DNA from: Auanema rhodensis
Lineage: Eukaryota; Nematoda; Chromadorea; Rhabditida; Rhabditidae
Assembly: GCA_964057225.1 (NCBI GenBank)
Contig: OZ059894.1
Coordinates: 22,784,476-22,848,475 of the forward strand
DNA: 64,000 nucleotides
Direction: 5' to 3'
Below the pieces are notes generated by a model. It did not search any database and had not been told where the DNA came from. It saw only the letters and a list, made by a program, of their open reading frames with translations. Below are positions 53,001 to 64,000 of the stretch, one piece after another; positions within the stretch are counted from its first letter, which is position 1; every line of letters begins with the position of its first letter. Made by a program: the position numbers and the translations under genes.

Positions 53001-56000
53001 GTGAAAATCGAGGATATAAGTGTGAACTTATATCAGTTGATATCTCGGTGCATTTTTAAGCTAGCGCAAATCTGATAACACAGATCGACGCAGCTTAAAA
53101 ATCCGCATCGAATGCACTATACTACATTAAGAAACGCTTAATACAAAAATTAGTTATGATCGTTTGAAAAATGATGCATTAGTGTATGTTGAGTTTCCAT
53201 GTACACTCAACATTGCTTCCAAAAACATTTTGACAAAAATTTTTTCGAAAAATTTCAGAATAATTCAGCAAAAAGTAGATGATTTTAGATTTCATTTTTC
53301 AAGGCAAAGACGATGAATAATGTTATTCAACGAAAAAATTAATTCTTCAGGGTGAAAATCGAGGATATAAGTGTGAACTTATATCAGTTGATATCTCGGT
53401 GCATTTTTAAGCTAGCGCAAATCTGATAACACAGATCGACGCAGCTTAACAATCCGCATCGAATGCACTATACTACATTAAGAAACGCTTAATACAAAAA
53501 TTAGTTATGATCGTTTGAAAAATGATGCATTAGTGTATGTTGAGTTTCCATGTACACTCAACATTGCTTCCAAAAACATTTTGACAAAAATTTTTTCGAA
53601 AAATTTCAGAATAATTTAGCAAAAAGTAGATGTTTTTAGATTCCATTTTTCAAGGCAAAGACGATGGACAATGTTATTCAACGAAAAAATCAATTCTTCA
53701 GGGTGAAAATCGAGGATATGAGTGTGAACTTATATCAGTTGATATCTCGGTGCATTTTTAAGCTAGCGCAAATCTGATAACACAGATCGACGCAGCTTAA
53801 AAATCCGCATCGAATGCACTATACTACATTGAGAAACGATTAATACAAAAATTAGTTATGATCGTTTGAAAAATGATGCATTAGTGTATGTTGAGTTTCC
53901 ATGTACACTCAACATTGCTTCCAAAAACATTTTGACAAAAATTTTTTCGAAAAATTTCAGAATAATTTAGCAAAAAGTAGATGTTTTTAGATTCCATTTT
54001 TCAAGGCAAAGACGATGGACAATGTTATTCAACGAAAAAATCAATTCTTCAGGGTGAAAATCGAGGATATAAGTGTGAACTTATATCAGTTGATATCTCG
54101 GTGCATTTTTAAGCTAGCGCAAATCTGATAACACAGATCGACGCAGCTTAAAAATCCGCATCGAATGCACTATACTACATTGAAAAACGCTTAATACAAA
54201 AATTAGTTATGATCGTTTGAAAAATGATGCATTAGTGTATGTTGAGTTTCCATGTACACTCAACATTGCTTCCAAAAACATTTTGACAAAAATTTTTTCG
54301 AAAAATTTCAGAATAATTCAGCAAAAAGTAGATGATTTTAGATTTCATTTTTCAAGGCAAAGACGATGAATAATGTTATTCAACGAAAAAATTAATTCTT
54401 CAGGGTGAAAATCGAGGATATAAGTGTGAACTTATATCAGTTGATATCTCGGTGCATTTTTAAGCTAGCGCAAATCTGATAACACAGATCGACGCAGCTT
54501 AACAATCCGCATCGAATGCACTATACTACATTGAAAAACGCTTAATACAAAAATTAGTTATGATCGTTTGAAAAATGATGCTTTAGTGTATGTTGAGTTT
54601 CCATGTACACTCAACATTGCTTCCAAAAACATTTTGACAAAAATTTTTTCGAAAAATTTCAGAATAATTTAGCAAAAAGTAGATGTTTTTAGATTCCATT
54701 TTTCAAGGCAAAGACGATGGACAATGTTATTCAACGAAAAAATCAATTCTTCAGGGTGAAAATCGAGGATATGAGTGTGAACTTATATCAGTTGATATCT
54801 CGGTGCATTTTTAAGCTAGCGCAAATCTGATAACACAGATCGACGCAGCTTAAAAATCCGCATCGAATGCACTATACTACATTGAGAAACGATTAATACA
54901 AAAATTAGTTATGATCGTTTGAAAAATGATGCATTAGTGTATGTTGAGTTTCCATGTACACTCAACATTGCTTCCAAAAACATTTTGACAAAAATTTTTT
55001 CGAAAAATTTCAGAATAATTTAGCAAAAAGTAGATGTTTTTAGATTCCATTTTTCAAGGCAAAGACGATGGACAATGTTATTCAACGAAAAAATTAATTC
55101 TTCAGGGTGAAAATCGAGGATATAAGTGTGAACTTATATCAGTTGATATCTCGGTGCATTTTTAAGCTAGCGCAAATCTGATAACACAGATCGACGCAGC
55201 TTAAAAATCCGCATCGAATGCACTATACTACATTGAAAAACGCTTAATACAAAAATTAGTTATGATCGTTTGAAAAATGATGCATTAGTGTATGTTGAGT
55301 TTCCATGTACACTCAACATTGCTTCCAAAAACATTTTGACAAAAATTTTTTCGAAAAATTTCAGAATAATTCAGCAAAAAGTAGATGATTTTAGATTTCA
55401 TTTTTCAAGGCAAAGACGATGAATAATGTTATTCAACGAAAAAATTAATTCTTCAGGGTGAAAATCGAGGATATAAGTGTGAACTTATATCAGTTGATAT
55501 CTCGGTGCATTTTTAAGCTAGCGCAAATCTGATAACACAGATCGACGCAGCTTAACAATCCGCATCGAATGCACTATACTACATTGAAAAACGCTTAATA
55601 CAAAAATTAGTTATGATCGTTTGAAAAATGATGCTTTAGTGTATGTTGAGTTTCCATGTACACTCAACATTGCTTCCAAAAACATTTTGACAAAAATTTT
55701 TTCGAAAAATTTCAGAATAATTTAGCAAAAAGTAGATGTTTTTAGATTCCATTTTTCAAGGCAAAGACGATGGACAATGTTATTCAACGAAAAAATCAAT
55801 TCTTCAGGGTGAAAATCGAGGATATGAGTGTGAACTTATATCAGTTGATATCTCGGTGCATTTTTAAGCTAGCGCAAATCTGATAACACAGATCGACGCA
55901 GCTTAAAAATCCGCATCGAATGCACTATACTACATTGAGAAACGATTAATACAAAAATTAGTTATGATCGTTTGAAAAATGATGCATTAGTGTATGTTGA

Positions 56001-56159
56001 GTTTCCATGTACACTCAACATTGCTTCCAAAAACATTTTGACAAAAATTTTTTCGAAAAATTTCAGAATAATTTAGCAAAAAGTAGATGTTTTTAGATTC
56101 CATTTTTCAAGGCAAAGACGATGGACAATGTTATTCAACGAAAAAATCAATTCTTCAGG
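53001..56159. repeat. Three tandem S-R-V triplets (1053 bp each)
   Basis: k152-k154, k155-k157 and k158-k160 each read S, an AACAATCC unit, and V with GATATGAG. The second and third copies share GATGCTTTAG (54578 and 55631) and S units with GAAAAACG in place of TTAAG. The last two copies are thus closest relatives and the first is the outgroup. Confidence 0.85.
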
Positions 56160-58616
56160 GTGAAAATCGAGGATATAAGTGTGAACTTATATCGGTTGAT
56201 ATCTCGGTGCATTTTTAAGCTAGCGCAAATCTGATAACACAGATCGACGCAGCTTAAAAATCCGCATCGAATGCACTATACTACATTGAGAAACGATTAA
56301 TACAAAAAATAGTTATGATCGTTTGAAAAATGATGCATTAGTGTATGTTGAGTTTCCATGTACACTCAACATTGCTTCCAAAAACATTTTGACAAAAATT
56401 TTTTCGAAAAATTTCAGAATAATTTAGCGAAAAGTAGATGTTTTTAAATTCCATTTTTCAAGGCAAAGACGATGGACAATGTTATTCAACGAAAAAATCA
56501 ATTCTTCAGGGTGAAAATCGAGGATATAAGTGTGAACTTATATCAGTTGATATCTCGGTGCATTTTTAAGCTAGCGCAAATCTGATAACACAGATCGACG
56601 CAGCTTAAAAATCCGCATCGAATGCACTATACTATATTGAGAAACGCTTAATACAAAAATTAGTTATGATCGTTTGAAAAATGATGCATTAGTGTATGTT
56701 GAGTTTCCATGTACACTCAACATTGCTTCCAAAAACATTTTGACAAAAATTTTTTCGAAAAATTTCAGAATAATTTAGCAAAAAGTAGATGTTTTTAGAT
56801 TCCATTTTTCAAGGCAAAGACGATGGACAATGTTATTCAACGAAAAAATCAATTCTTCAGGGTGAAAATCGAGGATATAAGTGTGAACTTATATCAGTTG
56901 ATATCTCGGTGCATTTTTAAGCTAGCGCAAATCTGATAACACAGATCGACGCAGCTTAAAAATCCGCATCGAATGCACTATACTACATTAAGAAACGCTT
57001 AATACAAAAATTAGTTATGATCGTTTGAAAAATGATGCATTAGTGTATGTTGAGTTTCCATGTACACTCAACATTGCTTCCAAAAACATTTTGACAAAAA
57101 TTTTTTCGAAAAATTTCAGAATAATTCAGCAAAAAGTAGATGATTTTAGATTTCATTTTTCAAGGCAAAGACGATGAACAATGTTATTCAACGAAAAAAT
57201 TAATTCTTCAGGGTGAAAATCGAGGATATAAGTGTGAACTTATATCAGTTGATATCTCGGTGCATTTTTAAGCTAGCGCAAATCTGATAACACAGATCGA
57301 CGCAGCTTAACAATCCGCATCGAATGCACTATACTACATTGAAAAACGCTTAATACAAAAATTAGTTATGATCGTTTGAAAAATGATGCTTTAGTGTATG
57401 TTGAGTTTCCATGTACACTCAAGATTGCTTCCAAAAACATTTTGACAAAAATTTTTTCGAAAAATTTCGGAATAATTTAGCAAAAAGTAGATGTTTTTAG
57501 ATTCCATTTTTCAAGGCAAAGACGATGGACAATGTTATTCAACGAAAAAATTAATTCTTCAGGGTGAAAATCGAGGATATAAGTGTGAACTTATATCAGT
57601 TGATATCTCGGTGCATTTTTAAGCTAGCGCAAATCTGATAACACAGATCGACGCAGCTTAACAATCCGCATCGAATGCACTATACTACATTGAAAAACGC
57701 TTAATACAAAAATTAGTTATGATCGTTTGAAAAATGATGCTTTAGTGTATGTTGAGTTTCCATGTACACTCAACATTGCTTCCAAAAACATTTTGACAAA
57801 AATTTTTTCGAAAAATTTCAGAATAATTTAGCAAAAAGTAGATGTTTTTAGATTCCATTTTTCAAGGCAAAGACGATGGACAATGTTATTCAACGAAAAA
57901 ATTAATTCTTCAGGGTGAAAATCGAGGATATAAGTGTGAACTTATATCAGTTGATATCTCGGTGCATTTTTAAGCTAGCGCAAATCTGATAACACAGATC
58001 GACGCAGCTTAAAAATCCGCATCGAATGCACTATACTACATTGAGAAACGATTAATACAAAAATTAGTTATGATCGTTTGAAAAATGATGCATTAGTGTA
58101 TGTTGAGTTTCCATGTACACTCAACATTGCTTCCAAAAACATTTTGACAAAAATTTTTTCGAAAAATTTCAGAATAATTTAGCAAAAAGTAGATGTTTTT
58201 AGATTCCATTTTTCAAGGCAAAGACGATGGACAATGTTATTCAACGAAAAAATTAATTCTTCAGGGTGAAAATCGAGGATATAAGTGTGAACTTATATCA
58301 GTTGATATCTCGGTGCATTTTTAAGCTAGCGCAAATCTGATAACACAGATCGACGCAGCTTAAAAATCCGCATCGAATGCACTATACTATATTGAGAAAC
58401 GCTTAATACAAAAATTAGTTATGATCGTTTGAAAAATGATGCATTAGTGTATGTTGAGTTTCCATGTACACTCAACATTGCTTCCAAAAACATTTTGACA
58501 AAAATTTTTTCGAAAAATTTCAGAATAATTCAGCAAAAAGTAGATGATTTTAGATTTCATTTTTCAAGGCAAAGACGATGAACAATGTTATTCAACGAAA
58601 AAATTAATTCTTCAGG
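56160..58616. repeat. Transition region of mixed monomers
   Basis: k161-k167 read Qg with TATATCGG and TTTAAATTCC, a unit with ACTATATTGAG, S with GAACAATG, two R units with GATGCTTTAG, a V-like unit without GATATGAG, and a second ACTATATTGAG unit with an S 3' half. AATTAATTC becomes common from here on. No clean higher-order period is visible. k164 has two private core changes (CTCAAGATTGC and TTTCGGAAT). Confidence 0.65.
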
Positions 58617-60722
58617 GTGAAAATCGAGGATATAAGTGTGAACTTATATCAGTTGATATCTCGGTGCATTTTTAAGCTAGCGCAAATCTGATAACACAGA
58701 TCGACGCAGCTTAAAAATCCGCATCGAATGCACTATACTACATTGAGAAACGCTTAATACAAAAATTAGTTATGATCGTTTGAAAAATGATGCATTAGTG
58801 TATGTTGAGTTTCCATGTACACTCAACATTGCTTCCAAAAACATTTTGACAAAAATTTTTTCGAAAAATTTCATAATAATTTAGCAAAAAGTAGATGTTT
58901 TTAGATTCCATTTTTCAAGGCAAAGACGATGGACATTGTTATTCAACGAAAAAATTAATTCTTCAGGGTGAAAATCGAGGATATAAGTGTGAACTTATAT
59001 CAGTTGATATCTCGGTGCATTTTTAAGCTAGCGCAAATCTGATAACACAGATCGACGCAGCTTAAAAATCCGCATCGAATGCACTATACCACATTGAGAA
59101 ACGCTTAATACAAAAATTAGTTATGATCGTTTGAAAAATGATGCATTAGTGTATGTTGAGTTTCCATGTACACTCAACATTGCTTCCAAAAACATTTTGA
59201 CAAAAATTTTTTCGAAAAATTTCATAATAATTTAGCAAAAAGTAGATGTTTTTAGATTCCATTTTTCAAGGCAAAGACGATGGACATTGTTATTCAACGA
59301 AAAAATTAATTCTTCAGGGTGAAAATCGAGGATATAAGTGTGAACTTATATCAGTTGATATCTCGGTGCATTTTTAAGCTAGCGCAAATCTGATAACACA
59401 GATCGACGCAGCTTAAAAATCCGCATCGAATGCACTATACCACATTGAGAAACGCTTAATACAAAAATTAGTTATGATCGTTTGAAAAATGATGCATTAG
59501 TGTATGTTGAGTTTCCATGTACACTCAACATTGCTTCCAAAAACATTTTGACAAAAATTTTTTCGAAAAATTTCAGAATAATTTAGCAAAAAGTAGATGT
59601 TTTTAGATTCCATTTTTCAAGGCAAAGACGATGGACATTGTTATTCAACAAAAAAATTAATTCTTCAGGGTGAAAATCGAGGATATAAGTGTGAACTTAT
59701 ATCAGTTGATATCTCGGTGCATTTTTAAGCTAGCGCAAATCTGATAACACAGATCGACGCAGCTTAAAAATCCGCATCGAATGCACTATACTACATTAAG
59801 AAACGCTTAATACAAAAATTAGTTATGATCGTTTGAAAAATGATGCATTAGTGTATGTTGAGTTTCCATGTACACTCAACATTGCTTCCAAAAACATTTT
59901 GACAAAAATTTTTTCGAAAAATTTCATAATAATTTAGCAAAAAGTAGATGTTTTTAGATTCCATTTTTCAAGGCAAAGACGATGGACATTGTTATTCAAC
60001 GAAAAAATTAATTCTTCAGGGTGAAAATCGAGGATATAAGTGTGAACTTATATCAGTTGATATCTCGGTGCATTTTTAAGCTAGCGCAAATCTGATAACA
60101 CAGATCGACGCAGCTTAAAAATCCGCATCGAATGCACTATACCACATTGAGAAACGCTTAATACAAAAATTAGTTATGATCGTTTGAAAAATGATGCATT
60201 AGTGTATGTTGAGTTTCCATGTACACTCAACATTGCTTCCAAAAACATTTTGACAAAAATTTTTTCGAAAAATTTCAGAATAATTTAGCAAAAAGTAGAT
60301 GTTTTCAGATTCCTTTTCTCAAGGCAAAGACGATGGTCAATGTTATTCAACGAAAAAATCAATTCTTCAGGGTGAAAATCGAGGATATAAGTGTGAACTT
60401 ATATCAGTTGATATCTCGGTGCATTTTTAAGCTAGCGCAAATCTGATAACACAGATCGACGCAGCTTAAAAATCCGCATCGAATGCACTATACTACATTG
60501 AGAAACGCTTAATACAAAAATTAGTTATGATCGTTTGAAAAATGATGCATTAGTGTATGTTGAGTTTCCATGTACACTCAACATTGCTTCCAAAAACATT
60601 TTGACAAAAATTTTTTCGAAAAATTTCAGAATAATTTAGCAAAAAGTAGATGTTTTTAGATTCCTTTTTTCAAGGCAAAGACGATGGTCAATGTTATTCA
60701 ACGAAAAAATCAATTCTTCAGG

Positions 60723-61424
60723 GTGAAAATCGAGGATATAAGTGTGAACTTATATCAGTTGATATCTCGGTTTATTTTTAAGCTAGCGCAAATCTGATAA
60801 CACAGATCGACGAGGCTTAAAAATCCGCATCGAATGCACTATACTATATTGAGAAACGCTTAATACAAAAATTAGTTATGATCGTTTGAAAAATGATGCA
60901 TTAGTGTATGTTGAGTTTCCATGTACACTCAACATTGCTTCCAAAAACATTTTGACAAAAATTTTTTCGAAAAATTTCAGAATAATTTAGCAAAAAGTAG
61001 ATGTTTTTAGATTCCATTTTTCAAGGCAAAGACGATGGACATTGTTATTCAACGAAAAAATTAATTCTTCAGGGTGAAAATCGAGGATATAAGTGTGAAC
61101 TTATATCAGTTGATATCTCGGTTTATTTTTAAGCTAGCGCAAATCTGATAACACAGATCGACGAGGCTTAAAAATCCGCATCGAATGCACTATACTATAT
61201 TGAGAAACGCTTAATACAAAAATTAGTTATGATCGTTTGAAAAATGATGCATTAGTGTATGTTGAGTTTCCATGTACACTCAACATTGCTTCCAAAAACA
61301 TTTTGACAAAAATTTTTTCGAAAAATTTCAGAATAATTTAGCAAAAAGTAGATGTTTTTAGATTCCATTTTTCAAGGCAAAGACGATGGACATTGTTATT
61401 CAACGAAAAAATTAATTCTTCAGG
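60723..61424. repeat. K-type monomer, tandem pair
   Basis: k174 and k175 look identical over 351 bp and are the only units with GGTTTATTT and GACGAGGCTT, plus ACTATATTGAG. The changes at offsets 91-92 weaken the right arm of inverted repeat 2. The pair is a single-unit duplication. Confidence 0.85.
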
Positions 61425-62828
61425 GTGAAAATCGAGGATATAAGTGTGAACTTATATCAGTTGATATCTCGGTGCATTTTTAAGCTAGCGCAAATCTGAT
61501 AACACAGATCGACGCAGCTTAAAAATCCGCATCGAATGCACTATACCACATTGAGAAACGCTTAATACAAAAATTAGTTATGATCGTTTGAAAAATGATG
61601 CATTAGTGTATGTTGAGTTTCCATGTACACTCAACATTGCTTCCAAAAACATTTTGACAAAAATTTTTTCGAAAAATTTCATAATAATTTAGCAAAAAGT
61701 AGATGTTTTTAGATTCCATTTTTCAAGGCAAAGACGATGGACATTGTTATTCAACGAAAAAATTAATTCTTCAGGGTGAAAATCGAGGATATAAGTGTGA
61801 ACTTATATCAGTTGATATCTCGGTGCATTTTTAAGCTAGCGCAAATCTGATAACACAGATCGACGCAGCTTAAAAATCCGCATCGAATGCACTATACTAC
61901 ATTGAGAAACGCTTAATACAAAAATTAGTTATGATCGTTTGAAAAATGATGCATTAGTGTATGTTGAGTTTCCATGTACACTCAACATTGCTTCCAAAAA
62001 CATTTTGACAAAAATTTTTTCGAAAAATTTCATAATAATTTAGCAAAAAGTAGATGTTTTTAGATTCCATTTTTCAAGGCAAAGACGATGGACATTGTTA
62101 TTCAACGAAAAAATTAATTCTTCAGGGTGAAAATCGAGGATATAAGTGTGAACTTATATCAGTTGATATCTCGGTGCATTTTTAAGCTAGCGCAAATCTG
62201 ATAACACAGATCGACGCAGCTTAAAAATCCGCATCGAATGCACTATACCACATTGAGAAACGCTTAATACAAAAATTAGTTATGATCGTTTGAAAAATGA
62301 TGCATTAGTGTATGTTGAGTTTCCATGTACACTCAACATTGCTTCCAAAAACATTTTGACAAAAATTTTTTCGAAAAATTTCAGAATAATTTAGCAAAAA
62401 GTAGATGTTTTCAGATTCCTTTTCTCAAGGCAAAGACGATGGTCAATGTTATTCAACGAAAAAATCAATTCTTCAGGGTGAAAATCGAGGATATAAGTGT
62501 GAACTTATATCAGTTGATATCTCGGTGCATTTTTAAGCTAGCGCAAATCTGATAACACAGATCGACGCAGCTTAAAAATCCGCATCGAATGCACTATACT
62601 ACATTGAGAAACGCTTAATACAAAAATTAGTTATGATCGTTTGAAAAATGATGCATTAGTGTATGTTGAGTTTCCATGTACACTCAACATTGCTTCCAAA
62701 AACATTTTGACAAAAATTTTTTCGAAAAATTTCATAATAATTTAGCAAAAAGTAGATGTTTTTAGATTCCATTTTTCAAGGCAAAGACGATGGACATTGT
62801 TATTCAACGAAAAAATTAATTCTTCAGG

Positions 62829-62964
62829 GTGAAAATCGAGGATATAAGTGTGAAATTTCGAAAAATTTCATAATAATTTAGCAAAAAGTAGATGTTTTTA
62901 GATTCCATTTTTCAAGGCAAAGACGATGGACATTGTTATTCAACGAAAAAATTAATTCTTCAGG
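62829..62964. repeat. Truncated monomer (136 bp) with internal deletion
   Basis: This Y-type unit (k180) runs normally to GTGTGAA (offset 26), then continues at TTTCG (offset 243). 216 bases are missing and one A stands at the join, a net loss of 215 bp. The deletion removes inverted repeats 2 and 3 and most of the conserved core. The join lies at about 62854-62856, with only short A/T-rich similarity at the ends, which is typical of end joining or replication slippage rather than unequal crossover. It is the only unit in the window with a large internal deletion. Confidence 0.93.
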
Positions 62965-63666
62965 GTGAAAATCGAGGATATAAGTGTGAACTTATATCAG
63001 TTGATATCTCGGTGCATTTTTAAGCTAGCGCAAATCTGATAACACAGATCGACGCAGCTTAAAAATCCGCATCGAATGCACTATACCACATTGAAAAACG
63101 CTTAATACAAAAATTAGTTATGATCGTTTGAAAAATGATGCATTAGTGTATGTTGAGTTTCCATGTACACTCAACATTGCTTCCAAAAACATTTTGACAA
63201 AAATTTTTTCGAAAAATTTCAGAATAATTTAGCAAAAAGTAGATGTTTTCAGATTCCTTTTCTCAAGGCAAAGACGATGGTCAATGTTATTCAACAAAAA
63301 AATCAATTCTTCAGGGTGAAAATCGAGGATATAAGTGTGAACTTATATCAGTTGATATCTCGGTGCATTTTTAAGCTAGCGCAAATCTGATAACACAGAT
63401 CGACGCAGCTTAAAAATCCGCATCGAATGCACTATACTACATTGAGAAACGCTTAATACAAAAATTAGTTATGATCGTTTGAAAAATGATGCATTAGTGT
63501 ATGTTGAGTTTCCATGTACACTCAACATTGCTTCCAAAAACATTTTGACAAAAATTTTTTCGAAAAATTTCATAATAATTTAGCAAAAAGTAGATGTTTT
63601 TAGATTCCATTTTTCAAGGCAAAGACGATGGACATTGTTATTCAACGAAAAAATTAATTCTTCAGG

Positions 63667-64000
63667 GTGAAAATCGAGGATATAAGTGTGAACTTATATC
63701 AGTTGATATCTCGGTGCATTTTTAAGCTAGCGCAAATCTGATAACACAGATCGACGCAGCTTAAAAATCCGCATCGAATGCACTATACCACATTGAGAAA
63801 CGCTTAATACAAAAATTAGTTATGATCGTTTGAAAAATGATGCATTAGTGTATGTTGAGTTTCCATGTACACTCAACATTGCTTCCAAAAACATTTTGAC
63901 AAAAATTTTTTCGAAAAATTTCAGAATAATTTAGCAAAAAGTAGATGTTTTCAGATTCCTTTTCTCAAGGCAAAGACGATGGTCAATGTTATTCAACGAA
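63667..64000. repeat. Last, window-truncated monomer (Z-type)
   Basis: k183 is cut by the window end after 334 bp, so the array continues beyond it. It carries ATACCACATT, TTTTCAGATTCC and GGTCAATG like the Z units at 60021 and 62127. Confidence 0.9.

Larger units (their letters stand above)
1..64000. repeat. Satellite DNA array, 351-bp unit, 183 copies
   Basis: The same 351-bp sequence recurs in direct orientation from the first base to the last with no interrupting sequence. The phase is kept exactly over 64 kb except for one lost base in k63 and one 215-bp net loss in k180. Copies differ from each other at only a handful of positions. The unit is about 32% G+C, and 351 bp is close to two nucleosome repeats. 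Known satellites of this length form centromeric or pericentromeric heterochromatin; that role is inferred here, not seen. No unit is inverted. Both array edges lie outside the window. I do not recognise the family and cannot name the host; an insect or other invertebrate is my best guess. Confidence 0.98.
58617..64000. repeat. Right domain: Y, Z and K monomers
   Basis: k168-k183 are mostly Y (TTTCATAAT, GGACATTG, AATTAATTC), with Z units (TTTTCAGATTCC, CTTTTCTC, GGTCAATG) at 60021, 62127, 62965 and 63667, and two K units. ATACCACATT is frequent. Y, Z and K do not occur to the left, and Q, P and R as defined are missing here. This is a distinct subfamily of the same 351-bp satellite, perhaps nearer an array edge. 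Confidence 0.8.

Noticed and set aside
1-64000. CRISPR array or bacterial repeat region
   Set aside because: The repeats are 351 bp and contiguous, with no variable spacers and no cas-like genes. The size and pattern are those of eukaryotic satellite DNA.
1-64000. Assignment to a named beetle or other insect satellite
   Set aside because: Length and composition resemble several insect satellites, but I do not recognise this sequence and a name would be a guess.
1-64000. Whole array as an assembly artefact
   Set aside because: The many graded, position-specific variants and changing higher-order patterns are not what copying one unit by error would give. Individual block copy numbers could still be wrong.

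Overview
The whole window is one uninterrupted head-to-tail satellite DNA array. It contains no gene, RNA gene, transposon or other unique sequence that I can support. The unit is 351 bp. Counting from base 1 there are 183 units, numbered k1 to k183: 180 units of 351 bp, one of 350 bp (k63, 21763-22112), one truncated to 136 bp (k180, 62829-62964) and a last partial unit of 334 bp (k183). Unit k starts at 351(k-1)+1 up to k63 and at 351(k-1) from k64 to k180. The unit is about 32% G+C (113 of 351 in the first copy). It has 12 CpG, at least 1.3 times the number expected from its composition, so it shows no methylation-driven CpG loss. A megasatellite-scale, AT-rich array with high-order organisation points to eukaryotic heterochromatin, probably centromeric or pericentromeric. 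The lack of CpG depletion fits an invertebrate such as an insect better than a vertebrate or plant, but that is inference, and I do not recognise the satellite family.

Each unit carries three inverted repeats: 13-34 (two perfect 9-nt arms, 4-nt loop), 52-102 (imperfect arms of about 22 nt, 6-nt loop) and 186-213 (two perfect 9-nt arms, 10-nt spacer). A run of phased A/T tracts lies at 221-255. Variation is concentrated at a few unit offsets (69, 99, 123-150 and 258-340). Offsets 159-240 are almost invariant across all copies.

Monomer types used below, by diagnostic bases: P = TTCAGC at 264-269 with GATGATTTT; Q = ACGATTAAT with AAAAAATAG; Qg = Q with TTAGCG; Qm = Q with G at 241; R = AACAATCC with GAAAAACG; U = TTAAGAAACG with TTAGCA; S = P-like 3' half with TTTCAT and GAATAATG; V = GATATGAG near the start with ACGATTAAT and AAAAATTAG; W = TTCAAAATCC with GTTATTATC; Y = TTTCATAAT with GGACATTG; Z = TTTTCAGATTCC with GGTCAATG; K = GGTTTATTT with GAGGCTT.

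Layout: 1-12636 is dominated by P, Q and R in 2-, 3- and 6-unit patterns and is the only region with a GATCTG-CAGATC dyad variant. 12637-16146 lacks P. 16147-32642 is a tandem duplication of a 23/24-unit (about 8.1-8.4 kb) block that itself contains repeated Qm-S-U triplets. 32643-34748 is a further 6-unit copy. 34749-46331 is a W-containing region with a 10-unit (3510 bp) higher-order repeat. 46332-56159 has V and S units in 6-, 9- and 3-unit repeats. 56160-58616 is a transition, and 58617-64000 is a distinct Y/Z/K domain holding the only large deletion. The array has therefore grown by unequal exchange or amplification at several scales, from single units to 8 kb blocks.
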